NCBI GenBank assembly: GCA_964532175.1
Contig: CAZHGP010000008.1
Span: 1-43,168, forward strand
Source: JAVZCJ01 sp964532175
GTDB taxonomy: Archaea > Thermoproteota > Nitrososphaeria_A > Caldarchaeales > JAVZCJ01
Reading direction: 5' to 3'
DNA length: 43,168 nt
The notes under the pieces were generated by a model, which did no database searches, was not told where the DNA came from, and saw only the letters and a program-made list of their open reading frames with translations. This document shows, piece by piece, positions 1 through 8,244 of the stretch. The translations under genes and the position numbers were made by a program. The first letter of the stretch is position 1; every line of letters starts with the position of its first letter.

Positions 1-12
1 TTTTTTAAAATA

Positions 13-192
13 ATGATTATGGTTAAAAAGATTAAGAAAAATGGAAAAGAAATATTCATATGCGAATTTTGTGGACTTGGTTATGAAAATAAAGAAAATG
101 CTGAAGCATGTCAAAATTTTTGCTCAACTCATAATGCTTGCTCTTTAGAAATTACAAGTAAAGCTATATACTTTCCAAAGCAAACTAAATGA
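13..192 (+). CDS. Small Cys-rich putative metal-binding protein (59 aa)
   Basis: A complete short reading frame starts at ATG 13 and ends at TGA 192; ATG 19 is an alternative start. The protein is basic at the N-terminus and then carries an ICEFC knuckle (C-x2-C), a spaced Cys, an FC and a later HNAC, so five Cys and one His could bind one zinc or another metal. Small single-domain proteins with this CxxCG, ...C...C...H..C pattern are common in archaea and are usually unnamed. I do not know the function. It lies at the window edge, 75 bases upstream of a tRNA gene on the same strand, so its operon context is not visible. Confidence 0.7.
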   Translation: MIMVKKIKKNGKEIFICEFCGLGYENKENAEACQNFCSTHNACSLEITSKAIYFPKQTK

Positions 193-221
193 TTTTTTAT
201 TAAATAAAATAATTTTTTTCT

Positions 222-238
222 TTTAAAATATATATGGT
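222..238 (+). promoter_or_regulatory. TATA-like promoter element of tRNA-Leu
   Basis: The stretch TTTTAAAATATATATGG lies about 30-45 bases before the first base of the tRNA. This is the expected place for an archaeal TATA box plus BRE on a stable-RNA gene. Position and composition are the only evidence. Confidence 0.5.
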
Positions 239-267
239 TGTAAAATAATAAAAAAGTTTTGAGAAAT

Positions 268-391
268 GCAGGGGTTCCCTAGTCTGGTCAATACTAATAA
301 ATGGCTAGAGGGGGCAGCAGTTTAAGCCCTAATGCCTAGGCTTAAGACCTGCTGGCGTAGGCCTTCGTGGGTTCAAATCCCACCCCCTGCA
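268..391 (+). tRNA. tRNA-Leu(UAA) with an anticodon-loop intron and an enlarged D-loop
   Basis: Acceptor strands GCAGGGG (268-274) and CCCCTGC (384-390) pair, with discriminator A391. The T-arm is GTGGG / TTCAAAT / CCCAC (367-383). A long variable arm of 13 bases (354-366) with a GGC/GCC stem marks a class II tRNA. The anticodon stem is AGCAG (316-320) with CTGCT (349-353). T322 is followed by anticodon TAA (323-325) and G326, giving tRNA-Leu. About 21 bases (327-347) are then inserted before C348, the canonical 37/38 site. Exon TTAAGCC and intron GGCTTAA can pair as needed for a bulge-helix-bulge. The D-stem pairs CCC(T) 277-280 with 311-314, leaving a loop of about 30 bases instead of about 11. 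The extra bases after GGTCAA (about 292-310) may be a second, non-canonical intron. A six-T run follows at 392-397. Confidence 0.9.
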
Positions 392-600
392 TTTTTTCAA
401 TAGAATAAGCAAATATCATAAAAAATTTATATATGCTTTCCTTATTAATAGTAGTATAGTTTAAATTAAATTAACATTAGTATTTATTACTCATCAAAAA
501 ATTCTTAAAGATTTATATGATCAATTTTCTCGATCTGTTTTTTATAAACAATCCTTTTAGAATTCTTTAAAATCAAAGAAATGGATTATAATAAATCTAT
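392..600. other. AT-rich intergenic spacer
   Basis: After the T-run that may end tRNA transcription, this 209-base stretch shows no coding frame on either strand and no RNA motif that I recognise. The last 30 bases are A/T-rich and could hold the promoter of the membrane protein gene that begins at 601. Confidence 0.5.
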
Positions 601-1674
601 ATGGAAAATATGAAGTATATATTTCAACTATCTAAATTAAGTTTAAATAATAGACAATTTATATTTAAAACAATGAGTATGAATACAAAATCGTTAATAT
701 TGTTATCCATAATATTCTCTGCAATATTTACGATAACATTATTATATTCTACGATCGAATTACCCCATCTTATAAATAAATTTTTATTAGATGTTTTTCC
801 TGATTATGGCTTTCAATGGAATGAAGCTGAAAAATTTATAAATTCTATTAGGCCAATTAGTTATGCTTGTTTTATAGCTACTATATTTTTAATAATAATT
901 GGTTTTATTCTTAAAAAAAGTCAATTATCATTTTTAGGCTCTTTTGTATTGTATCTTCCAACATTTAGTTATTTTGCATCAGTAATGTTCTTCCTCACTG
1001 GTATAGGTATAATAAGAATTTTATGGCTTCCAATAATAGAATTATTTCCAGGATCATGGCCCGAGAAAATATATGCTGCATCTTACTTTTTAGAATTAGG
1101 AGATTTTATCTATATGCCATATGATATGTTAAGATTCATTTTCATGAATTTAGCTAAAGATTTTCCTTTATATATTTTTGATAATACATTTTTTTATTTG
1201 TTAGTATACTTAAGTTCGATTTTATTCTTTTTAAGTTGTACATCATGGTTTTATGCTAAATTTAAGGGATTAAAGATTATAGACTTTTTTATTTATAAAT
1301 ATTCAAGACATCCGCAATACTTAAGCTTCTTAATATGGAGTTATGGAATTTTAATATATGACAAATATGTTTTTTACCCTCCAAAAGGCGGGTATTTTGC
1401 ATCACCACCTATATTTTGGCTTATAGTAACTTTCATTATTTTAGGCTTAGCTTTATATGAAGAAAAAAGAATGGTTAAAAATTATGGCAAGATTTATATC
1501 GAATATCGTAATAAGTCATTCTTTATGTTACCTTTACCCAAGATTGTGTCAAATTTAATATTATTTCCAATAAAATTAATTTTCAAAAAAGACTATCCTG
1601 AAAAAATGATCGAAATTTCTTCAATTTTAATAATATACTTTTTAATCCTAATAATAATATCTATATTTTATTAA
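601..1674 (+). CDS. Multi-spanning membrane protein with ICMT/PEMT-like methyltransferase domain
   Basis: The 357-residue protein has about eight hydrophobic segments. Its C-terminal third carries the signature of the isoprenylcysteine/phospholipid methyltransferase family: SRHPQY near residues 235-240 after a membrane helix, then after two more helices the pair EEKRM (287-291) and YGKIYIEYR (295-303). In that family RHPxY and the E...EY..Y part form the SAM-binding site at the membrane face. The N-terminal 220 residues are an added membrane region with no motif that I recognise. A lipid or prenyl-group methyl transfer is likely; the substrate is unknown. ATG 601 is the first start, with in-frame ATGs at 610 and 673 possible. 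The stop codon lies two bases before the N gap, but the frame appears complete. Confidence 0.65.
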   Translation: MENMKYIFQLSKLSLNNRQFIFKTMSMNTKSLILLSIIFSAIFTITLLYSTIELPHLINKFLLDVFPDYGFQWNEAEKFINSIRPISYACFIATIFLIIIGFILKKSQLSFLGSFVLYLPTFSYFASVMFFLTGIGIIRILWLPIIELFPGSWPEKIYAASYFLELGDFIYMPYDMLRFIFMNLAKDFPLYIFDNTFFYLLVYLSSILFFLSCTSWFYAKFKGLKIIDFFIYKYSRHPQYLSFLIWSYGILIYDKYVFYPPKGGYFASPPIFWLIVTFIILGLALYEEKRMVKNYGKIYIEYRNKSFFMLPLPKIVSNLILFPIKLIFKKDYPEKMIEISSILIIYFLILIIISIFY

Positions 1675-1676
1675 TA

Positions 1677-1776
1677 NNNNNNNNNNNNNNNNNNNNNNNN
1701 NNNNNNNNNNNNNNNNNNNNNNNNNNNNNNNNNNNNNNNNNNNNNNNNNNNNNNNNNNNNNNNNNNNNNNNNNNNN
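1677..1776. other. Scaffold gap (100 Ns) flanked by a 14-base repeat
   Basis: Exactly 100 Ns, the conventional placeholder for a gap of unknown size. The 14 bases before it (ATATTTTATTAATA, 1663-1676) are identical to the 14 bases after it (1777-1790). This suggests that the two contigs overlap and that the real gap may be nil. Any true missing sequence would sit between the ICMT-like gene and the end of the convergent secernin-like gene. Confidence 0.9.
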
Positions 1777-1807
1777 ATATTTTATTAATAAAATTTTAAT
1801 GATTTAA

Positions 1808-3106
1808 TTACTTAAAAATTATTCCAGCTTTTGCATTCACATTATCCCAATTTCTTTTATAAAATAAAGGTAATTTCCCAATTTTTATAATACTATTCCA
1901 TTTCTTTAAAAACTCTTCTTCTTCACTAAAAGCCCATTTAGTCAAATTAAATAATTCCTTTTTATTAACTTCTCCTTTTAAATATTTCTCTCTATTTTTA
2001 ACTTCTTTCTCTATTATTTTCATTTGCAATTTGTTCTTCTCTTTTAGAAAATCATTGATATGTGCTTTATAATTTGTTTGAAATTTTCTATGAAAAAATT
2101 CAAAACGCCACCAATAATTTTTTGGATTATACTTATTTATTGGTTTCTCTCCTAAATCTAAGAATTCATTAAAATATATTGGTTTAAATATACTTAAACA
2201 TGGGAGCGATGTTCCTGTAAAATAATGAACTTGAAATTCTTCACTAAGTAAAGATATTTGTGAAGAAGCTGTTTGTGAAGGTCTTGTTAAACCTCCATAA
2301 TGCATGCATATATCTTTCATCGAACCTTTTTCTGGACTAAAATCTTTAAATTGGTGAGAATATAATATTTCCATTATATATTCTAATGTTATTTCTCCTT
2401 TTCTTTCTTCTAATTTCTTATATGTATAATTCCTTCTATCTTTACCATGAGAAAAATAAGTATAAAATCTATCTGAGAAATATTTAGTAAAATTAAATTT
2501 TTTATTTTCTTTCTTAATTTTCTCAATATTTTTAGAAGCTAAATCCCAATCTCTTTGAATAGTTAAAGCATTTGAAATAGTATAAATATCATTTATTTCT
2601 TTTGCAACCCAATTTTTTCCAGCAGTTTCTAATACCCATGCATTTTTGGGATCAGCGATTATAAAAGAATTATGATAATAAAGTTTATGTTCGTAACTCC
2701 CACTTCCACCTTGTCCATATTTTTCTATTATTGAAATTATAAATTCTAAAGCTTCTTCAGAATTTTTTGTTCTTTCTAAAGCTAATCTTATAATATCCAT
2801 CCCTAAAATTCCAATTCTCTCTTTTCTTTCTTTAGTAAATACTGCAGTGTTTCCAATAACTAAGCCATATTCATTAGCTCCCATTTCTGCTCCATACATC
2901 CACCAAGGACGAGATAAGATTACAGCGTATGTTTCTTCTACTTGAGGGAATTCGACGTAAGTTAATTTAACTTTCTTTTCCTTATGTTTTTGCCTAGGTA
3001 TAAAATCTAAAATTTGAGCTTCATTTGGATCCCTATCACTATTTTTTGCAAATATCATAATATTTTCTTTTGTTGCTTTAGGTGTTGCAATTAAAATATC
3101 ACACAT
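1808..3106 (-). CDS. Secernin-like peptidase family C69 protein (Ntn-hydrolase fold)
   Basis: The protein begins MCDILIA, placing a Cys at position 2. That is the N-terminal nucleophile of the Ntn-hydrolases of family C69 once Met is removed. The motifs FAKNSDRDPNEAQ, VILSRPWWMYGAEMGANEYG and IGNTAVF follow the secernin/dipeptidase pattern closely, and a later HNSFIIADPKNAWVLETAG block fits the family core. Length (432 aa) matches secernins. It is expected to be a cytosolic amidohydrolase or dipeptidase; the substrate is unknown. The start ATG lies downstream of a TTTAAATAA-type TATA region at about 3115-3128, so it likely has its own promoter. It is not obviously in an operon with the zinc-ribbon gene 47 bases upstream. 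Confidence 0.8.
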   Translation of the reverse strand: MCDILIATPKATKENIMIFAKNSDRDPNEAQILDFIPRQKHKEKKVKLTYVEFPQVEETYAVILSRPWWMYGAEMGANEYGLVIGNTAVFTKERKERIGILGMDIIRLALERTKNSEEALEFIISIIEKYGQGGSGSYEHKLYYHNSFIIADPKNAWVLETAGKNWVAKEINDIYTISNALTIQRDWDLASKNIEKIKKENKKFNFTKYFSDRFYTYFSHGKDRRNYTYKKLEERKGEITLEYIMEILYSHQFKDFSPEKGSMKDICMHYGGLTRPSQTASSQISLLSEEFQVHYFTGTSLPCLSIFKPIYFNEFLDLGEKPINKYNPKNYWWRFEFFHRKFQTNYKAHINDFLKEKNKLQMKIIEKEVKNREKYLKGEVNKKELFNLTKWAFSEEEEFLKKWNSIIKIGKLPLFYKRNWDNVNAKAGIIFK

Positions 3107-3153
3107 AAAATATCATTATTTAAAGAAACTATAAAAAATTTATCTTCTTTAAT

Positions 3154-3420
3154 CTATTTTTTCATAATTTTTCTTAATTCGCTGGCTCTTTCTTTATCAA
3201 TTATTCCTCTTTTTTCTAAATCATCAATACATTTTTCAGCATAATGGCACCATGTTATACATGCTTCAGAAGCTTCTCTATGTACCATTTTACCACAATT
3301 AGGACATTTTCTTTGAGTTTCATATTCAAAAAATTCTATTTCTTCTCCACAATTTGGGCAGGATCTTATAATTATTTGAGGATAAGCAAAAGTTTTAGTT
3401 CCAGGACAATGTGTAAACAT
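3154..3420 (-). CDS. Zinc-ribbon protein (88 aa), function unknown
   Basis: Two CPNCG knuckles (about residues 20-24 and 39-43) form a classical zinc ribbon. The C-terminal half carries EACITWCHYAEKCIDDL, with three further Cys, followed by a charged helix. Similar small proteins with a zinc ribbon plus a C..WC.YA..C tail occur in archaea and anaerobic bacteria; I know no assigned function. The extra three Cys plus the N-terminal HCPG suggest a second metal or an Fe-S site, which is inference. It sits between the bis-heme membrane protein and the secernin-like gene on the same strand. Confidence 0.75.
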   Translation of the reverse strand: MFTHCPGTKTFAYPQIIIRSCPNCGEEIEFFEYETQRKCPNCGKMVHREASEACITWCHYAEKCIDDLEKRGIIDKERASELRKIMKK

Positions 3421-3470
3421 ATAACACCGTTTTAGAAATTATCATTCTAATATAAAAAGCTTTCTTTTTA

Positions 3471-3971
3471 CTAAAATATTCCAATTTTTTCCAATGTATG
3501 TAAAAATAATGTTATATAAAATATAATGGTTAACGGTATATGAAAAACCCTCCAATAATCTTTTATTATTTTAATTTTAGCATATCTGCCCAATATTCCT
3601 CCTACAACTATAACTGTCATTAAAATAAAAGTAAAGAAGCTTAAGAAATAACCTGGTTTTATTCTTTCTAATTTATTCAATATATGTATTCCTGCAAAAA
3701 TAAGAGATATAATACCAGGCATGCAATGTACACTTAACCAAAGTTTAATGCTTTTAGGAAAACCTCTTTTTAATGCTGAATAAGTAGCAGAAATCATTAA
3801 TAATATTGCACCGATCCAGCCAAATGAATGGGCTATATCCTTTGGAAAAAATCTATAGGGCGGTCCTCGATATCTTCCAGGATATGTTGAAAAAACGATT
3901 AAAGATGTTATTAATAATATAGTTAATATTATTATAATAAATAATAAAGTTTTTTTAATTTGAAATTGCAT
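3471..3971 (-). CDS. Ferric-reductase-like bis-heme membrane protein (166 aa)
   Basis: Five hydrophobic helices (about residues 8-28, 48-66, 82-100, 109-127, 144-161). Histidines sit at 82 and 96 in one helix and at 144 and 158 in another, both pairs exactly 14 apart. This H-x13-H twin pattern binds two stacked b-hemes in the ferric reductase / NADPH oxidase transmembrane domain and some cytochrome b561 relatives. No flavin or NAD domain follows, so electrons must come from or go to a partner. The next gene downstream encodes a zinc-ribbon protein; the next upstream is an MFS exporter. The partner cannot be named from this window. Confidence 0.65.
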   Translation of the reverse strand: MQFQIKKTLLFIIIILTILLITSLIVFSTYPGRYRGPPYRFFPKDIAHSFGWIGAILLMISATYSALKRGFPKSIKLWLSVHCMPGIISLIFAGIHILNKLERIKPGYFLSFFTFILMTVIVVGGILGRYAKIKIIKDYWRVFHIPLTIIFYITLFLHTLEKIGIF

Positions 3972-4025
3972 AATAAATTATAATGAATACGATTATTTAT
4001 CTTTTTTTCTAAAACTTTAAATATT

Positions 4026-5399
4026 TTATCTAAGTTTTCCTCTTGCAAATGATGCAAATATACCTATGAAACAAAGAAATGAAAAAATTGTAAATACTAC
4101 TTTTATGCTTTCTAGAAAAAATGGATAATATTCTTGTGTGATCTGTACATTTCCAATATATATTGTAAATATTAATGTAGAAATTCCCATACTAAATGTT
4201 TGTCCAATTGATCGCATTGTTGCAAGTATTGCTGATGCAATTCCATAAAATTTTCTTTCAACTGAACTCATAATCGCATTAGTATTAGGAGATGAAAAAA
4301 GAGCAAAACCAAAACCAAGAAGAATTAAACTAGCTATAATGAATTCTAAAAATGTTTTTTCATTTAAAAAAATTAAGGAATAAAGCCCAATAGTAGTTAT
4401 CATCATTCCTATTGATGCAATTATACGTGGCTCAATTTTATCTGAAAGTTTGCCAGCAAATGGAGAAAAAATAGCTTGCACAATAGGTTGAGATACTAAA
4501 ATTAAACCTGCATTTTGAGGATCAAATCCTTTTATATATTGTAAATAAAGACTTAAAAGGAAGCTTACTGCAAATGTTGCACTATAATTAATTAATGCTG
4601 CTATATTAGAAAAAGTAAAAACTATATTATTTTTAAATAAATTTATATTTAAAATAGGATACGTAACTTTCTTTTCCCACTTAATAAATATCAAAATCCC
4701 TATGACACCTATTAAAACTAGCAATATTCCTAATATTGTTGATAGTAAAGAGAAACCATAAATTATTGCAATAATCACAAGGCTATAAATTATTGATCCA
4801 ATAAAATCAAATTTCTCCTTTCTTATTTCAATCCATTCTCCTTTTATTTTCCAAATTGTGAGAATAATAATTATTAAACCTAAGAACATGTTTGTAATAA
4901 AAATACTTCTCCAACCAAAATATTGTATTAAAAACCCTCCTAAAAATGGTCCAAGAGAGAGACCTAAATATGTTGCAGCAATATTTATTCCTAAAGCTTT
5001 ACCTCTTTCGTTAATAGGATATGCTAAACTTAGGATTGCTATCACAGTACTGAATATCATAGCCCCACCAATTCCTTGTAAAATTCTTAATATAATAAGC
5101 AAAATTGCAGAAAAAGAAAAAGCAGAAAAAAAAGATGATATTGAATAAATGAATATGCCATATATAAAGGTTTTCTTTTTTCCATACATATCTGCTATTC
5201 TTCCAAAAGGAACAAGGAATATCGTTATAGTTAAAAGATATGAAGTAGCGATCCAACTCAATAAAATAGCATCAATTGAGAACTCTTTCCCAATAGATGG
5301 TAATGCGATATTAATAGAAGAACTCATAAAAGTTGTAAGGAAGGAGCCTAATGTAGTAACAATTAAAACGAATATTTTGTTTACTTTATTATTATCCAT
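4026..5399 (-). CDS. MFS drug/metabolite exporter, DHA2 (14-TM) type
   Basis: About 14 membrane helices over 457 residues. MFS motif A appears as GRIADMYGKKKT, and the antiporter motif C region as LGLSLGPFLGG with GWRSIF after it, as in EmrB/QacA-type proton-coupled exporters. A second motif-A copy, GKLSDKIEPR, opens the C-terminal half. The reading frame extends up to ATG 5420, but a TATA-like ATATTTATAT ends right at that codon. Transcription should therefore start near 5404, and ATG 5399 (MDNNKVNK) is the more likely leaderless start. Substrate unknown. It lies 52 bases downstream of the PAP2-like gene. Confidence 0.85.
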   Translation of the reverse strand: MDNNKVNKIFVLIVTTLGSFLTTFMSSSINIALPSIGKEFSIDAILLSWIATSYLLTITIFLVPFGRIADMYGKKKTFIYGIFIYSISSFFSAFSFSAILLIILRILQGIGGAMIFSTVIAILSLAYPINERGKALGINIAATYLGLSLGPFLGGFLIQYFGWRSIFITNMFLGLIIIILTIWKIKGEWIEIRKEKFDFIGSIIYSLVIIAIIYGFSLLSTILGILLVLIGVIGILIFIKWEKKVTYPILNINLFKNNIVFTFSNIAALINYSATFAVSFLLSLYLQYIKGFDPQNAGLILVSQPIVQAIFSPFAGKLSDKIEPRIIASIGMMITTIGLYSLIFLNEKTFLEFIIASLILLGFGFALFSSPNTNAIMSSVERKFYGIASAILATMRSIGQTFSMGISTLIFTIYIGNVQITQEYYPFFLESIKVVFTIFSFLCFIGIFASFARGKLR

Positions 5400-5451
5400 G
5401 TTTATTTGCATTAAAAACATATATAAATATTTTTTAATTTATTATACAATA

Positions 5452-6024
5452 TTAATAAAATAGAACAATAGATGTTATTGTTCCAATAATTGTTATAAAA
5501 GCTGCTATTATTACTTCTTTTGAAGTATGCTTCTTTAGATACATTCGAGCCCAAGCTATTAAAAATGAAAATAATATTAAATAATAAACTTCTATTTTAT
5601 AAAGATAATTAAGTAAAATCATTGGACCAATGCAACCTGAAATATGTATGCTTGGCTTCATGTATTGATTTATAACCATAATTAAAAAAGTATTTATTAA
5701 ATATGTTAAAGAAAATAATGCTAAAAATTTTATTTCAATTAATGAAAATAGCATGAAAAAGAAAAAATAATTTATTAAACCATAAATTAAATGGAAGGTT
5801 CTATTCTTCCTCTCTGGAACACTTATACTATCTTTTTTAAGAATTACCATAAAAATCACAGAAAGGTATGGTGCTATTGTTAAAGCAATCAAACCTATTA
5901 AAAAAGTATGCACTTTAGGAAAAACTGTCTTCTCATTGATGGTAGCTATAAAAACAAGTAGCGAAGAAAATGTTGGAGGTGCAAATACTATTGATAAAAT
6001 TTTTGCTAACAATTCTTTTATCAC
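5452..6024 (-). CDS. PAP2-superfamily membrane phosphatase (190 aa)
   Basis: Six hydrophobic helices with three spaced motifs that match the PAP2 lipid-phosphatase signature: a basic pair in VPERKNRTF (C1-like), KPSIHISG (the SGH-type C2 motif with His) and ARMYLKKHTSKE (the R...H C3 motif). This is expected to remove phosphate from a lipid or prenyl pyrophosphate at the membrane. The start is GTG 6024 with a GAGGT ribosome site about ten bases upstream. It precedes the MFS gene on the same strand; whether they are co-transcribed is uncertain because a TATA-like element sits before the MFS start. Confidence 0.7.
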   Translation of the reverse strand: MIKELLAKILSIVFAPPTFSSLLVFIATINEKTVFPKVHTFLIGLIALTIAPYLSVIFMVILKKDSISVPERKNRTFHLIYGLINYFFFFMLFSLIEIKFLALFSLTYLINTFLIMVINQYMKPSIHISGCIGPMILLNYLYKIEVYYLILFSFLIAWARMYLKKHTSKEVIIAAFITIIGTITSIVLFY

Positions 6025-6143
6025 ACTATACTTTACCTCTTTTTCAAAATTAATCGCATCTGTTTTTATTATCTTTAAACCAAAAAACCTAAATATAAAA
6101 TCTTAATAATATGATTTTATAATGCGATAAAAACTATATCTAC

Positions 6144-6803
6144 TTATACAGAAGTTCCAGGTATTTTTATTTTATCATAGAGTATATCCACAATTTTTAC
6201 TACGATACTAATCCAAATGAAATATATTAAAGCTATTATCGCGTAAGTTTCTACAACACGCCATGTATGAGCAGCTATAGTTTTACCAACATTTGTTAGA
6301 TCCATAACTCCTATTGTTAATAAAGCTGCTGAACTTTTACCTAAAGAACAAAATTCATTACTCCATGCAGGTAAAACTATTCTTAAAGCTTGTGGAAGAA
6401 TGATATAAAGAATTATTTGCATTTTTGTAAGCCCTAAAGATAAAGCAGCTAATATTTGATCTCTATAGATTGATTCCATGGCTCCTTTAATATAACCTTT
6501 TTGGTATGCCGCACTATTGAGTGCAAATACTATTAACCCTACTGTAAATGGATCGATATAGACATTAAGCATTTTGGGAATACTGAAATAGAATATAAAA
6601 AGTTGAACAACTATTGGACTACCTCTGAAAAATTCAACATAAAATCCTATTAATGTTGAAACAATTTTTCCTCCATATAAATCTCCTATTGCTAATAAAG
6701 TTCCTAATAAAAGGCCAACTAATGATCCAAAAAATGTAACTTCAATAGTTGTGATAAATCCCTCAATAAGCATACTTGAGTATTCTATTAAAAATTCAAA
6801 CAT
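6144..6803 (-). CDS. Polar amino acid ABC transporter permease (distal gene)
   Basis: 219 residues with about five helices and the HisMQ-family permease core, including the GAMESIYRDQILAALSLGL coupling loop that contacts the ATPase, followed by the IILPQALRIVLPAW block. The N-terminal ITTIEVTFFGSLVGLLLG is also typical. It forms the membrane channel together with the paralogous permease encoded two genes upstream. Its GAGG ribosome site lies inside the end of the ATPase gene, only three bases away, so translation is probably coupled. It is the last gene of the operon. Confidence 0.92.
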   Translation of the reverse strand: MFEFLIEYSSMLIEGFITTIEVTFFGSLVGLLLGTLLAIGDLYGGKIVSTLIGFYVEFFRGSPIVVQLFIFYFSIPKMLNVYIDPFTVGLIVFALNSAAYQKGYIKGAMESIYRDQILAALSLGLTKMQIILYIILPQALRIVLPAWSNEFCSLGKSSAALLTIGVMDLTNVGKTIAAHTWRVVETYAIIALIYFIWISIVVKIVDILYDKIKIPGTSV

Positions 6804-6806
6804 TTT

Positions 6807-7559
6807 TTATTCCTCTGCAGTTTTTTTAATTAATCTTTCCATAAATTTTTTTGCTCTATCGCTAGATGGTTTCGTAAAGAAATGTTCTGGTGCCCCTCTT
6901 TCAACTATTGTTCCTTGATCAAAGAATATCATTTCATCTGCAACTTCTCGTGCAAAAGGCATCTCATGCGTAACTATAAGCATAGTAGTTCCTTGTTCAG
7001 CTAAATTTCTTAAAGTATCTATTACTTCTCCTGTTAATTCTGGATCAAGAGCTGATGTAGGTTCATCAAGCAGTATTATATCTGGATTTTTTGCTAATGC
7101 TCTTGCTATTCCAACTCTTTGTTGTTGTCCTCCAGATAATTGAGCAGGATAATAATTTGCCCATTTTTCCATTTTCACAACTCTTAAAGCTTCCATAGCT
7201 TTTTCTCTAGCTTCTTTTTTCGGCATTTTTAATACATGTCTTAATGCTAATTCAACATTTCCAAGAGCTGTTAAATGAGGGAAAAGCCATATATGTTGAA
7301 AAACAAATCCTATTCTAGCTCTTGCTTTATTAAGGTCTATTCCTGGTTTTGTAAGACATTCTCCTCTAAGAAAAACTTCGCCTTTAGTTGGAGGAGTTAA
7401 CATGCTTAAACATCTTAAAAGTGTGCTTTTTCCTGAACCACTTGGCCCAAATATCACTTTAATATCTCTCTCATGAATTTGTAAAGATACATCTTTTACA
7501 GCAATTATTTCACCATAAATTTTCCATAAATTTCTACATTCCATAACAATTTCCTTCAT
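6807..7559 (-). CDS. Polar amino acid ABC transporter ATPase (GlnQ family)
   Basis: 250-residue ABC ATPase with Walker A GPSGSGKST, Q-loop GFVFQHIWLFPHL, signature LSGGQQQRVGIARALA, Walker B IILLDEPTSALDPE and switch TMLIVTHEM. Length and motif spelling are those of the GlnQ/HisP group, which powers uptake of polar amino acids. A GGAG ribosome site precedes ATG 7559, twelve bases after the upstream permease gene. The protein works as a dimer at the cytoplasmic face of the two permeases. All catalytic residues are present. Confidence 0.95.
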   Translation of the reverse strand: MKEIVMECRNLWKIYGEIIAVKDVSLQIHERDIKVIFGPSGSGKSTLLRCLSMLTPPTKGEVFLRGECLTKPGIDLNKARARIGFVFQHIWLFPHLTALGNVELALRHVLKMPKKEAREKAMEALRVVKMEKWANYYPAQLSGGQQQRVGIARALAKNPDIILLDEPTSALDPELTGEVIDTLRNLAEQGTTMLIVTHEMPFAREVADEMIFFDQGTIVERGAPEHFFTKPSSDRAKKFMERLIKKTAEE

Positions 7560-7571
7560 TTTTCTCTCCTT

Positions 7572-8228
7572 TTATAGTCCTAATTGCTTCTTTTTTCTAC
7601 TTCCCCACTTATCTAAATATGTTGCTATTGGGAATGTTAATAATATGTATAAAATTGCTGTTGCAATATATGGAAAAACCATATCAAGAGTTGTTTTCCT
7701 TATAATATCTGCTTTTTTCATCATATCAATTACTCCAAGAATGAATGAGTACGCAGAATCTTTTACTAGAAGTGCATATTCACTACCTAAACCTGGTGTT
7801 GCAATAATGAAAGTTTGAGGAATTATTACATAAAATATGGCTTGCAATTTAGAAAGCCCTAATGAACTAGCAACCAACATTTGAGTTTCTCCTATTCCTC
7901 TTATTGCTCCTCTAAAAATTTGAGATTGATTCGCGCCACTTCTTAATCCTAAAACAAAAGTTGCTGAAAAAAATGCATCTTTAAATAAACCTATGCCAAG
8001 GCTTAATCCTAATCCAAGATAGAAGAAAAGCATGAGAACTAATTCAGGTACTGTTCTAAAAATTTTTTCATACAAATCTACTAATATTCTTAAAGATTTT
8101 CCCATATACTCTCTTAGAAAAGCAAGAGGTATTCCTAAGATAAGTCCAAATAAAAAAGAGAGGATAGATATAGCAAGAGTTATAGGCACTCCTTCTATTA
8201 TGTAAAGTAATTCTTCTAATGGAGTCAT
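7572..8228 (-). CDS. Polar amino acid ABC transporter permease (proximal gene)
   Basis: 218 residues, about five helices, with the coupling motif FRGAIRGIGETQMLVASSLGL followed by IIPQTFIIATPG, as in HisMQ-type permeases. It is a diverged paralogue of the distal permease, as expected for a heterodimeric channel. A GAAGGT ribosome site precedes ATG 8228, and the gene follows the binding-protein gene by 16 bases. The C-terminal RKKKQLGL tail is basic and cytoplasmic. Confidence 0.92.
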   Translation of the reverse strand: MTPLEELLYIIEGVPITLAISILSFLFGLILGIPLAFLREYMGKSLRILVDLYEKIFRTVPELVLMLFFYLGLGLSLGIGLFKDAFFSATFVLGLRSGANQSQIFRGAIRGIGETQMLVASSLGLSKLQAIFYVIIPQTFIIATPGLGSEYALLVKDSAYSFILGVIDMMKKADIIRKTTLDMVFPYIATAILYILLTFPIATYLDKWGSRKKKQLGL

Positions 8229-8244
8229 TTACCTTCTTCTTTAA

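Noticed and set aside
4858..5148. 96-codon plus-strand frame inside the MFS exporter gene
   Set aside because: It is antisense to a clear transporter with conserved motifs. The Lys/Ile-rich translation has no recognisable domain.
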